Source of the DNA: an uncultured Lactobacillus sp.
GTDB taxonomy: Bacteria; Bacillota; Bacilli; Lactobacillales; Lactobacillaceae
NCBI GenBank assembly: GCA_945281075.1
Contig: CALYQE010000102.1
Coordinates: 1 to 6,850 of the forward strand
Length of the DNA: 6,850 nt
Direction of reading: 5' to 3'
The notes under the pieces were generated by a model. It made no database searches, was not told where the DNA came from, and saw only the letters and a program-made list of their open reading frames with translations. This document shows positions 1 to 5,572 of the stretch, piece after piece; within the stretch, counting starts at the first letter, position 1, and each line of letters opens with the position of its first letter. Position numbers and translations under genes: made by a program.

Positions 1-237
1 AATTTGAGCGATAAACTTCCGGTCTTCTGCTTTAACATGCAAGTGTTCTTTTTTTATGGTCCATTTCACTAAATCGGGTATATCTTCAAAGTGATAGTAA
101 AATGTTGGTCTGATTCGGTTAGTTAGCGTTAGTAGTTGCATAACTGTTACTTTGTCAAGTGGCTTTTTACGCAATAATTCTTTTAAAGCTTTTGAAAAAG
201 CTCTTTTTGTTTGCAAGGTAATTTCTGTAATCTTCAT
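1..237 (-). CDS. TetR-family transcriptional regulator, N-terminal part (cut by window edge)
   Basis: This frame opens with ATG at 237-235 and stays open to the window edge, giving 79 residues of a protein whose C-terminus lies outside. The segment looks like the DNA-binding domain of a TetR-type regulator of the DhaS-like group. It begins with a TKRAFSKALKELL-type first helix (residues 10-22), followed by KPLDKVTVMQLL (25-36), which matches the usual 'KITVQDI' helix-turn-helix entry. The recognition helix ends in TFYYHFED (45-52), the family's hallmark. A good ribosome binding site (AGAAGGG, minus strand, 249-255) lies 11 bases upstream and supports this start. The turn before the recognition helix reads LTNRIRPTFYYHF, where many relatives have GINRQTFYYHF, so the specificity may differ. 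It is transcribed away from the sugar operon and behind the DeoR gene, with about 310 bp between them, so it is probably a separate unit. The ligand-binding half is missing, so no target can be proposed. Confidence 0.82.
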   Translation of the reverse strand, partial: MKITEITLQTKRAFSKALKELLRKKPLDKVTVMQLLTLTNRIRPTFYYHFEDIPDLVKWTIKKEHLHVKAEDRKFIAQI

Positions 238-547
238 ATTTCAAATGGCCCTTCTGCAATTATTTAATATTAAATTTAGCTGACACTCACTCACTTTTAC
301 TTAAAATAATTGGATTATGTTAAGTATATCTCTAAAAAGTATAGTTTGTTTTTTACTGAGCAAGCTAATTTGAAAATATTCTCTATTTCCTGCAACTTAA
401 AAAAGATAACTAGTCTGGTATACTACGTAGCTTTGATTAAAAAAATTTTAAAGTATAGATAAGCCAGGCAGTTTTGGATTGAGAAAGTATACTATAAGAT
501 TCTTTCATAACATTAAATATAAATGATTGATCAAAGAAAAAAGGGAC
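238..547. other. Intergenic region between the TetR-type and DeoR-type genes
   Basis: This AT-rich stretch of about 310 bp has no open frame with a credible start and ribosome binding site. It must contain the promoter of the leftward TetR-type gene and the 3' end of the DeoR transcript. On the minus strand TATACT, a good -10 match, occurs several times (as AGTATA on the plus strand at 323, 338, 452 and 486), but none has a convincing -35 at 16-18 bp. No clear rho-independent terminator follows the DeoR stop codon. A T-rich run and a weak 5-bp GAAAG/CTTTC stem around 482-505 are the closest candidates and are too weak to call. Confidence 0.5.
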
Positions 548-1303
548 TTACCAAAGTACATCAATTTTATTTTTTTGACAAAACTTAAGCGTATCTTTAG
601 GTGGTTTTTTGTCCGTAATAATAGCTTTAAAGAGTTTCAGATTACCAGCTTTAATAAAGTCGCTTTGGTCAAACTTGCTGCTGTCCATGAGAAGAATGCT
701 CTCTTTAGCATTAGCAATCATGGCTAAGCGAAAGTTGGCCTGCTCTTTGTTCGTGATATAGACACTATCATTTAAGAGGCTGCCAAAAGAAACAATTGCT
801 AGATTAGTGTTGTAATTATTAATTTGTTTGATAGTGTCGCTTCCAACTGTTCCACCAAAGTTTCTTGGGTTATGCCCTCCAAGAGTGTATAAATTAACGT
901 TTTCGAGTCGACTAAGCTTATATGCATGCAATAGTCCATTGGTAATAAAAACCAACCTGTTTTTTCTTACTAAAAAATCGGGTATAAAGCTTGTGGTTGA
1001 ACTTGAATCTAAAAATACTGCCATATTATTGGTAATGAAAGCAGATGCTTTTTTGCAAATTTGCTTTTTTTCTATATTGTTTTCTTGTTCTCGAAAAGTA
1101 TATGGAAATTCCAAGTTTGCTTTACCTAGCAGACTAACGTAGCCAAATTTTCGTGATATAAGATTTTGCTGTTCAAGTAATAGTAAATCACGTCTAAGTG
1201 TTGATTGGCTCACGTAAATTTTAGTGGCTAATTCAGAGGTCTTAATTTTACCTACAGAATTAAGAATTTCCATAATTTGCTGCAATCGAATATCTTTGAA
1301 CAA
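548..1303 (-). CDS. DeoR-family sugar-phosphate-responsive transcriptional repressor of the adjacent hexitol operon
   Basis: This 251-residue protein has the usual length and two-part layout of the DeoR/GlpR family. Residues 6-56 form the winged helix-turn-helix. They carry the family signature: QQIMEIL, then KIKTSELATKI, then SQSTLRRDLLLLE, with RRD at 37-39. Residues about 75-235 form the DeoRC sensor domain, which resembles ribose-5-phosphate isomerase and binds phosphorylated sugars. Typical ligand-loop motifs are present: DSSSTT (99-104), TNG (121-123), LGG (141-143) and DSSKF (207-211). The start is TTG at 1303-1301. AAGGAG lies 8 bases upstream, and an in-frame stop overlaps that ribosome binding site, so no upstream start is possible. 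The gene is divergent from the PTS operon and shares its control region, the standard arrangement for a local repressor. The effector is inferred to be a pathway intermediate such as tagatose 6-phosphate or galactitol 1-phosphate. GatR or LacR would be analogous, but the sequence cannot decide on a name. Confidence 0.93.
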   Translation of the reverse strand: MFKDIRLQQIMEILNSVGKIKTSELATKIYVSQSTLRRDLLLLEQQNLISRKFGYVSLLGKANLEFPYTFREQENNIEKKQICKKASAFITNNMAVFLDSSSTTSFIPDFLVRKNRLVFITNGLLHAYKLSRLENVNLYTLGGHNPRNFGGTVGSDTIKQINNYNTNLAIVSFGSLLNDSVYITNKEQANFRLAMIANAKESILLMDSSKFDQSDFIKAGNLKLFKAIITDKKPPKDTLKFCQKNKIDVLW

Positions 1304-1311
1304 AATTTTAT

Positions 1312-1317
1312 CTCCTT
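1312..1317 (-). promoter_or_regulatory. Ribosome binding site fixing the TTG start of the DeoR gene
   Basis: The minus strand reads AAGGAG here, 8 bases before the TTG codon. An in-frame TAA (1318-1316) overlaps the site, so translation can only begin at TTG. The next in-frame ATG (residue 11) would cut into the first helix of the DNA-binding domain. Confidence 0.85.
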
Positions 1318-1358
1318 ACTTCAATGATTTTTTCTTTAAATTGACTAAATATGAATAA

Positions 1359-1387
1359 ATTATCTCTTAAAAATGAACAAAATTCAA
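1359..1387 (-). promoter_or_regulatory. Predicted sigma-A promoter of the DeoR-family gene
   Basis: On the minus strand the -35 box is TTGAAT (1387-1382), the spacer is 17 bp, and the -10 box is GATAAT (1364-1359, five of six matches). Transcription would start near 1352 and leave a leader of about 50 nt before the TTG start codon. One arm of the inverted repeat described below sits in the spacer, which would allow autoregulation. This is a prediction from sequence only. Confidence 0.6.
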
Positions 1388-1438
1388 AAAGGGTGAAACA
1401 TATTGAAAATCAAATACATAGTTAATACAATTGTTCAT
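1373..1438. repeat. Inverted repeat ATGAACAA...TTGTTCAT, candidate DeoR-regulator operator pair
   Basis: ATGAACAA at 1373-1380 and TTGTTCAT at 1431-1438 are perfect reverse complements of each other. They are separated by 50 bp, which places their centres 58 bp apart. The left arm lies between the -35 and -10 boxes of the leftward promoter. The right arm overlaps the last base of the rightward -10 box and the start site. GlpR-type members of the DeoR family bind sites built from TGTTCR/YGAACA-like half sites, so this pair is a plausible operator that could hold both promoters through a loop. Operator function is inferred. The repeat itself is seen directly. Confidence 0.45.
1403..1431 (+). 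promoter_or_regulatory. Predicted sigma-A promoter of the hexitol PTS operon
   Basis: The -35 box TTGAAA (1403-1408) and the -10 box TACAAT (1426-1431) each match the consensus at five of six positions. They are separated by the optimal 17 bp. Transcription would start near 1438, inside or just before the cre site, giving a leader of about 67 nt to the first gene. This is the best plus-strand promoter in the divergent region and is correctly placed to drive all seven downstream genes. Confidence 0.75.
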
Positions 1439-1451
1439 GAAACCGGTTTCC
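1437..1451 (+). promoter_or_regulatory. CcpA-binding cre site (catabolite repression)
   Basis: The 15 bases match the cre consensus WTGNAANCGNWNNCW at every fixed position except the final W, which is C. The core is a perfect 12-bp palindrome, GAAACCGGTTTC (1439-1450). The site covers the predicted transcription start of the PTS operon. Bound CcpA-HPr(Ser-P) there would block RNA polymerase, so the operon should be shut off when glucose or another preferred sugar is present. Confidence 0.78.
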
Positions 1452-1488
1452 AAGACTAAAAAGATATCACGAGAAGTTAACGTTTATG

Positions 1489-1494
1489 AAAGGA
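1489..1494 (+). promoter_or_regulatory. Ribosome binding site for the first operon gene
   Basis: AAAGGA lies 10 bases before the TTG at 1505. An in-frame TGA at 1487-1489 excludes any earlier start, and the protein has no internal methionine. This modest site is therefore the main support for the chosen start. Confidence 0.55.
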
Positions 1495-1504
1495 ATTAAA
1501 GCAG

Positions 1505-1921
1505 TTGGCTAATTTATTGAGGGCAATCAACAGTTTCACGTTGGGAAACTCAGGTAAAGCAATCATAGAGAACATTTCGAATAATCAATTGCTCTATTCC
1601 ATAATTTTTTTAGGATATGGATTGTTATTGATATATGCGAGAGCTATTTACTTATTTTACATTCCAAAGTCAATTGGAAAGTTAGTATCAAAAAATCGTG
1701 AACTAGGTATAGATGAAATTTATCAAATTTGGCTCAAAAAGAAAAGAGCTCTGAGTTCATTTATAGTAGTTCCGACAAAAAATGAGATCTGGGTTCAAAA
1801 ATTAAATTCAACAAATGGAAATTATGAAGTTTTGCTTTTTAATAAAAAGAATAGTTATCAGTCTGAATATGAATTGCTTACCAATATTTACCAAAAGAAT
1901 AAAAATGTGAAGTGCTGCTGA
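1505..1921 (+). CDS. Hypothetical small membrane protein, first gene of the hexitol operon
   Basis: I do not recognise this 138-residue protein. It has a short N-terminal stretch (1-28), then one clear hydrophobic helix at about 29-53 (from LLYSIIFLGYGLLLIY to FYI). A basic soluble tail of about 85 residues follows. The tail begins KSIGKLVSKNREL and contains a probable beta-rich stretch near 85-113 (SSFIVVPTKNEIWVQ, then YEVLLFNKK). By the positive-inside rule the tail should be cytoplasmic (helix followed by R/K residues at 46, 55, 59, 64 and 66). There is no signal peptidase site or lipobox, and the last two residues are Cys-Cys. The start is TTG at 1505. The gene lies directly after the operon promoter and cre site, and 35 bp before the EIIB start, so it is co-transcribed with the PTS. 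A role in assembly, sensing or modulation of the transporter is guesswork. Lack of an internal Met makes the start somewhat uncertain. Confidence 0.75.
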   Translation: MANLLRAINSFTLGNSGKAIIENISNNQLLYSIIFLGYGLLLIYARAIYLFYIPKSIGKLVSKNRELGIDEIYQIWLKKKRALSSFIVVPTKNEIWVQKLNSTNGNYEVLLFNKKNSYQSEYELLTNIYQKNKNVKCC

Positions 1922-1943
1922 TTGTTTGAAATTAAAAAAACAT

Positions 1944-1948
1944 AGGAG
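1944..1948 (+). promoter_or_regulatory. Ribosome binding site that selects the GTG start of EIIB
   Basis: AGGAG ends only 2 bases before a TTG at 1951 but 8 bases before the in-frame GTG at 1957. Normal spacing therefore favours GTG as the start. The resulting N-terminus, MKKKLIYVCCGTG, also matches the family better. Confidence 0.75.
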
Positions 1949-1956
1949 AATTGACC

Positions 1957-2250
1957 GTGAAGAAAAAATTGATATACGTTTGTTGCGGTACAGGAATTGC
2001 AACGTCAACAATTTTAAATAGAAAAGTTACAGAAATAGTATCCGAATTAAAAGTACCATATGAAATTGTTCAGTGTACTGTAGCAGACATTCCTGCAAAG
2101 GTAGCAAGTAGAAAACCCGATGTAGTGGTGTCTTCGACCATGATTTCTGCTGCCATTGGAAGTGTTCCAGTCGTTTTAGGCCAGTCCCTTCTAACTGGAA
2201 TTGGAAAAGAAAAAACAGTTTCTGAAATAAAAGAGCTATTACAAGATTAA
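1957..2250 (+). CDS. gatB: PTS galactitol-family transporter subunit EIIB
   Basis: This 97-residue cytoplasmic phosphocarrier receives phosphate from EIIA and passes it to the hexitol during uptake through EIIC. It has the galactitol EIIB layout: a basic N-terminus, a first beta strand (LIYV), then the phosphocysteine loop CCGTGIATST at 9-18. By alignment with E. coli GatB (ACGGAVATST) the phosphorylated residue is the second cysteine, Cys10. Other shared segments are the 'VPYEIVQCTV' strand (33-42) and the C-terminal block with LLTGIG (78-83). The length is normal (GatB has 94 residues). The start is taken at GTG 1957 from ribosome-binding-site spacing; a TTG at 1951 would add two residues. 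The gene ends 19 bp before EIIC. Family assignment is firm. Galactitol as substrate is inferred from the neighbouring dehydrogenase, since relatives also carry other polyols. Confidence 0.9.
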   Translation: MKKKLIYVCCGTGIATSTILNRKVTEIVSELKVPYEIVQCTVADIPAKVASRKPDVVVSSTMISAAIGSVPVVLGQSLLTGIGKEKTVSEIKELLQD

Positions 2251-2269
2251 GGACGGAAGTGATGAAGTA

Positions 2270-3541
2270 ATGCAATATGTACTAAACTTTTTCCAGTATA
2301 TCGTTAATCTGGGTGTCAGTGTAATGATGCCAATAATAATTACTGCCTTAGGCCTTATTTTCGGCAAAAAGTTAAGTGTAGCATTTAAAGCAGGCTTAAC
2401 AGTTGGAATCGGATTCGTTGGCATTAATGTGATGTCAGGAATGATGATGAGCTCAATTTCACCAGTTGTTAATGCACTTGTTAAACAATATCATTTTCAC
2501 TTGGTTGCTACAGACACAGGGTGGCCTGTGGCTTCATCAATTGCATGGGGCACGCCGGTAGTACCCTTTGTTTTTTTGGCTATTATTTTAACCAACATAG
2601 TGATGATTGCATTTAATTGGACAAAAACAATGGACATCGATATATGGAACTATTGGCAACCTTTGTTTACTGCAAGTGCCTTATATTTAACTACTAAAAA
2701 TATGTTTATAGCAGTTATTAGTGCAGTTATCAACATGGCAATTATCTTCAAGTTGGCGGATTTTACGCAAAAAGATGTTGAAGAGAATTTGGGATTGGAG
2801 GGTGTATCCTTTCCCGGCTTACAAACAACAAGCTGGGCTGTATTAGGTTACCCCCTAAACTGGTTGCTAGACCGAATTCCTGGCGTAAATAAGATTAGCT
2901 GGACTCCTGAAAAACTGCAAAAACATCTTGGCATCTTTGGTGAACCAATGATGATGGGCTTAATTATCGGCGGAGCTATGGCAGCTGTTGCCAGGATGTC
3001 ACTTGCTAAAGTTTTAACTACTGCTGTGGCAATTTCAGCAAGCTTGGTTCTGATACCGCGAATGGTAGCAATTTTGATGGACGGTTTATCGACAATTTCA
3101 GAAGCGGCTCAAGAATTTATGCAGAAACGGTTTAATGGTAAAAAACTATATATCGGTATGGATGCAGCATTGGGAATTGGTAATCCTTACATTCTTACAT
3201 TGGGATTAATCATGGTCCCAATTACAATGATCTTAGCTTTTATACTGCCAGGTAATAAGGCAATGCCGCTTGCGGACTTAACTGCGTTGCCATTTTACGT
3301 AATTTTTGCGATTGTGCCATCAAAAGGGAATCTGTTTCGGGGAATCATTATATCATTGTTCATTTCAAGTATCACTTTGTACATGTCGAGTCTTGCAGCA
3401 CCACTGCTAACTAACTTAGCCTTATCGATAGGCTATCACGTTCCATCAGGTATTTCTCAAATCACTTCATTGGCTATCGGGACGCAATGGTATTCGTGGA
3501 TCACGTATTATGTATTGAAATTTATCGTTGGCCTTATTTAA
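2270..3541 (+). CDS. gatC: PTS galactitol-family transporter membrane subunit EIIC
   Basis: This 423-residue multi-pass membrane protein forms the substrate channel. It moves the hexitol across the cytoplasmic membrane while EIIB phosphorylates it. Hydrophobic segments run along most of its length, for example at about 10-33, 43-60, 95-116, 145-162, 225-242, 248-270, 304-327, 340-352 and 356-385. Family landmarks include GFVGINVMSG (48-57), the highly characteristic MDIDIWNYW (121-129), and the GEP motif (224-226) in LGIFGEPMMMG. The Glu in that motif is expected in the sugar-binding site. The length is slightly under E. coli GatC (451) without an obvious gap in the core. ATG 2270 is preceded by GGACGGAAG at an acceptable distance. 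EIIB lies 19 bp upstream and the kinase 20 bp downstream, so the three are translated from one transcript. Confidence 0.93.
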   Translation: MQYVLNFFQYIVNLGVSVMMPIIITALGLIFGKKLSVAFKAGLTVGIGFVGINVMSGMMMSSISPVVNALVKQYHFHLVATDTGWPVASSIAWGTPVVPFVFLAIILTNIVMIAFNWTKTMDIDIWNYWQPLFTASALYLTTKNMFIAVISAVINMAIIFKLADFTQKDVEENLGLEGVSFPGLQTTSWAVLGYPLNWLLDRIPGVNKISWTPEKLQKHLGIFGEPMMMGLIIGGAMAAVARMSLAKVLTTAVAISASLVLIPRMVAILMDGLSTISEAAQEFMQKRFNGKKLYIGMDAALGIGNPYILTLGLIMVPITMILAFILPGNKAMPLADLTALPFYVIFAIVPSKGNLFRGIIISLFISSITLYMSSLAAPLLTNLALSIGYHVPSGISQITSLAIGTQWYSWITYYVLKFIVGLI

Positions 3542-3561
3542 GATGGGGAGTTGAAATAAAA

Positions 3562-4518
3562 ATGATTCATTTAATTTGTCCTAATCCAGCAATTGACCGT
3601 ACTTTGCTTTTTGAAAAAATAGTTCGTGATAAGCCTAATAGGCCACTAAAGTTAAAAGAAGTGCCCGGAGGTAAAGGCTTTAACGTGGCATATGCTTTGA
3701 ATTTCGACCAAGATGTTAATTTTAAAATTCACACGATTCTTGGTGGAAAATATGGGGAAAAATTTATTCAGTTAGCAGACAGTTACCATTATCCAATTGT
3801 TAAAACAGATGTAAAAACAAATACGCGTTTGTGTCATATTTTGGTTGATAAAAGTGACCGATCACTTGTTTTATCACAAGAATATGGATTTAAGCTCAGC
3901 AGCACGCTTTTTAATAGCTTCACTAACACTCTCATTAATAGTGTAAAAAATGGAGATTACATTGTTTTTTCAGGTTCGCTAATGAAAGGCATGCCAAAAA
4001 CATACATTGAAGATGTTTACAAAGAACTTTTAAATCGTGGCATTAAAGTCAAATTAGTAGTTGATACAAGTGGGGAGCCGTTGAGAAATGCCTATAAAAT
4101 AGCTCCTTACATGATTAAAATCAACGATGAAGAGATTTACGATATTTTTCCAGATAAAAAATTATCGTCTATTGATGACTATTTGCTTCTGCTGCAATTT
4201 GATATCAACCCGAAAATCAAAAACTTCATTATTACCCTAGGAGCTAAGGGAGCTGTTGGCAGAATTGGCAGCAAGTATCTTTATGGCTGTTCAAAACCAA
4301 TTGAGGTCAAGAATCCCAATGCTAGTGGTGATTTTTTCTTGGGCAGAATGATGCATGGAATCTCCATTGATCAAAGTCCATCTGAAACTCTTCGTCAGGC
4401 ACTTGCATTTTCAACTAGTAACGTTGAAAATTGGTTCCCTGAAGTAAGTAAAAAGCAGCTGGAAAAGACAATAAAGGAAATTGAAATTAATGATTTAGTA
4501 GTGGGAGATGATAAATAA
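3562..4518 (+). CDS. PfkB-family sugar-phosphate kinase, probable tagatose-6-phosphate kinase
   Basis: This 318-residue ribokinase-like enzyme resembles LacC and 1-phosphofructokinase. It would phosphorylate C1 of tagatose 6-phosphate with ATP to give tagatose 1,6-bisphosphate. It begins CPNPAIDRTL (6-15), as in this subfamily, with Asp12 expected to contact the sugar. The first PfkB motif is PGGKGFNVAYAL (35-46). The nucleotide-site strand is TLGAKGAVG (225-233). The second motif is NPNASGDFFLGRM (251-263), with Asp257 as catalytic base. That motif is atypical: ASGD replaces the common GAGD/GSGD, and Arg262 stands where a small residue is usual. The frame extends 25 codons further upstream into the EIIC gene, but the family N-terminus and GGGGAG (3545-3550) place the start at ATG 3562. 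The stop shares one base with the GatD start (TAATG), implying translational coupling. Fructose 1-phosphate as substrate is unlikely in this context but not excluded. Confidence 0.87.
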   Translation: MIHLICPNPAIDRTLLFEKIVRDKPNRPLKLKEVPGGKGFNVAYALNFDQDVNFKIHTILGGKYGEKFIQLADSYHYPIVKTDVKTNTRLCHILVDKSDRSLVLSQEYGFKLSSTLFNSFTNTLINSVKNGDYIVFSGSLMKGMPKTYIEDVYKELLNRGIKVKLVVDTSGEPLRNAYKIAPYMIKINDEEIYDIFPDKKLSSIDDYLLLLQFDINPKIKNFIITLGAKGAVGRIGSKYLYGCSKPIEVKNPNASGDFFLGRMMHGISIDQSPSETLRQALAFSTSNVENWFPEVSKKQLEKTIKEIEINDLVVGDDK

Positions 4519-5552
4519 TGAAGGCGTTAGTAATTACTGCGAAAAATAAGCTGGAACTGCAGGAAATGCCGCTTCCGGAAATTAATGATTATCAAGTACT
4601 GATTCACGTGGCTTATGCTGGCATTTGCGGTTCAGATTTACCCAGATATTATGAAGGGAAGGTGCATAAGTTTCCACAAATTCTAGGGCATGAATTTTCA
4701 GGTACCGTGGAAAAGATAGGCAGTAAAGTTAAAAACGTGAACATTGGAGATAAGGTTTGCGTTGCCCCGCTAATTCCTTGTGGGAATTGCGTAGAATGCA
4801 GGGCAGGGCTGCCATCAATGTGTACCAATTATACTTTTATTGGTTCCAGTGTGCCAGGTGCTTTAGCTGATTATGTAGCTGTTCCTGCTCAGAATTGTCT
4901 GATTTTGCCCAACAAGGTTTCATTAAAAACTGCAGCCACTATTGAGCCACTAACTGTTGCAATTCATGGCATTGAGCGGGCACAATTTAAGGCTGGTGCA
5001 AATGTGTTGGTCTTGGGTGCTGGGGCTGTTGGTTTAATGGCTATTATGGCATTAAAAGCGCGTGGTGCAGGTAAAATTACAGCAGTTGATGTAAAAAATT
5101 CCAATCTTAAAATTGCTCAAAAATGTGGTGCAGATATTGTTATTAACTCAGCTGAAACTGACTTGGAAAAGTATTACCAAAACCACCAGCTGTTCGATGC
5201 TGTTTTTGAAACTGCTGGCAATCCAATCACCCAAGTTGAAGCGATTAAGTATGCCGATAAACGTAGCCAAGTTGTTTTTATTGGTAAAACTATTAGACCG
5301 ACAACTTTTCAATACCAAGAGTTCGAACAAATTTTACGTAAAGAACTTGAAATAACGGGGTCCTGGTTGTCTTTTTCAGCACCATTTCCTGGCTATGAGT
5401 GGCAGGCAGCTATAGATTATCTTGCTTCTGGGAAAATTGACACTGAACGACTCATTAACAAAACTTTTACCTTAGAAGAGAAAGAAAAAGCATTTGATAC
5501 TTTACGCGACCGAAACTCAGGTGCAATTAAAGTAATGTATAAGATAAGTTAA
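4518..5552 (+). CDS. gatD: Galactitol-1-phosphate 5-dehydrogenase (zinc-dependent, MDR family)
   Basis: This 344-residue medium-chain dehydrogenase would oxidise galactitol 1-phosphate to tagatose 6-phosphate with NAD+. It matches E. coli GatD (346) along its whole length, including CGSDLPR (37-43), GHEFSG (57-62), FIGS (107-110), EPLTV (143-147) and LRKELEITGSW. Catalytic zinc ligands are Cys37, His58 and Glu59, with Glu143 nearby. The structural zinc is held by Cys88, Cys91, Cys94 and Cys102. The Rossmann motif is GAGAVG (167-172), and the acidic Asp191 at the end of the second strand predicts NAD rather than NADP. The ATG overlaps the kinase stop codon by one base, and GGGAG (4503-4507) lies inside the end of the kinase gene. 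The aldolase follows after 20 bp. Assignment to the GatD/polyol-phosphate dehydrogenase group is strong. Arabitol- or allitol-phosphate relatives cannot be fully separated by eye. Confidence 0.92.
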   Translation: MKALVITAKNKLELQEMPLPEINDYQVLIHVAYAGICGSDLPRYYEGKVHKFPQILGHEFSGTVEKIGSKVKNVNIGDKVCVAPLIPCGNCVECRAGLPSMCTNYTFIGSSVPGALADYVAVPAQNCLILPNKVSLKTAATIEPLTVAIHGIERAQFKAGANVLVLGAGAVGLMAIMALKARGAGKITAVDVKNSNLKIAQKCGADIVINSAETDLEKYYQNHQLFDAVFETAGNPITQVEAIKYADKRSQVVFIGKTIRPTTFQYQEFEQILRKELEITGSWLSFSAPFPGYEWQAAIDYLASGKIDTERLINKTFTLEEKEKAFDTLRDRNSGAIKVMYKIS

Positions 5553-5572
5553 TATAAATGGAGAAATAAAAA

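Noticed and set aside
527..727. Plus-strand open frame of 66 codons opposite the end of the DeoR gene
   Set aside because: It is antisense to a clear DeoR coding region, has no ribosome binding site, and its translation matches no family.
828..1142. Plus-strand open frame of 104 codons
   Set aside because: It is the complement of the DeoR sensor domain, and its translation has no domain character.
1486..1512. Eight-codon open frame (MKGIKAVG) in the operon leader overlapping the first gene start
   Set aside because: It has no convincing ribosome binding site, and its codons contain the ribosome binding site of the next gene. There are no regulatory codon runs or attenuator hairpins nearby.
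1951..1956. TTG at 1951 as the EIIB start
   Set aside because: It lies only 2 bases after AGGAG. The GTG at 1957 has normal spacing and fits the family N-terminus.
1808..2424. Minus-strand open frames of 60-80 codons opposite EIIB and EIIC
   Set aside because: They are shadow frames with no ribosome binding sites or recognisable motifs, and they are antisense to strongly supported genes.
3487..3561. Upstream extension of the kinase frame overlapping the EIIC gene
   Set aside because: The 25 extra residues are an out-of-frame reading of the EIIC C-terminus. The family N-terminus and the ribosome binding site start at ATG 3562.
5113..5355. Frames on both strands inside the dehydrogenase gene
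   Set aside because: They overlap the conserved GatD coding sequence and lack any start signal of their own.
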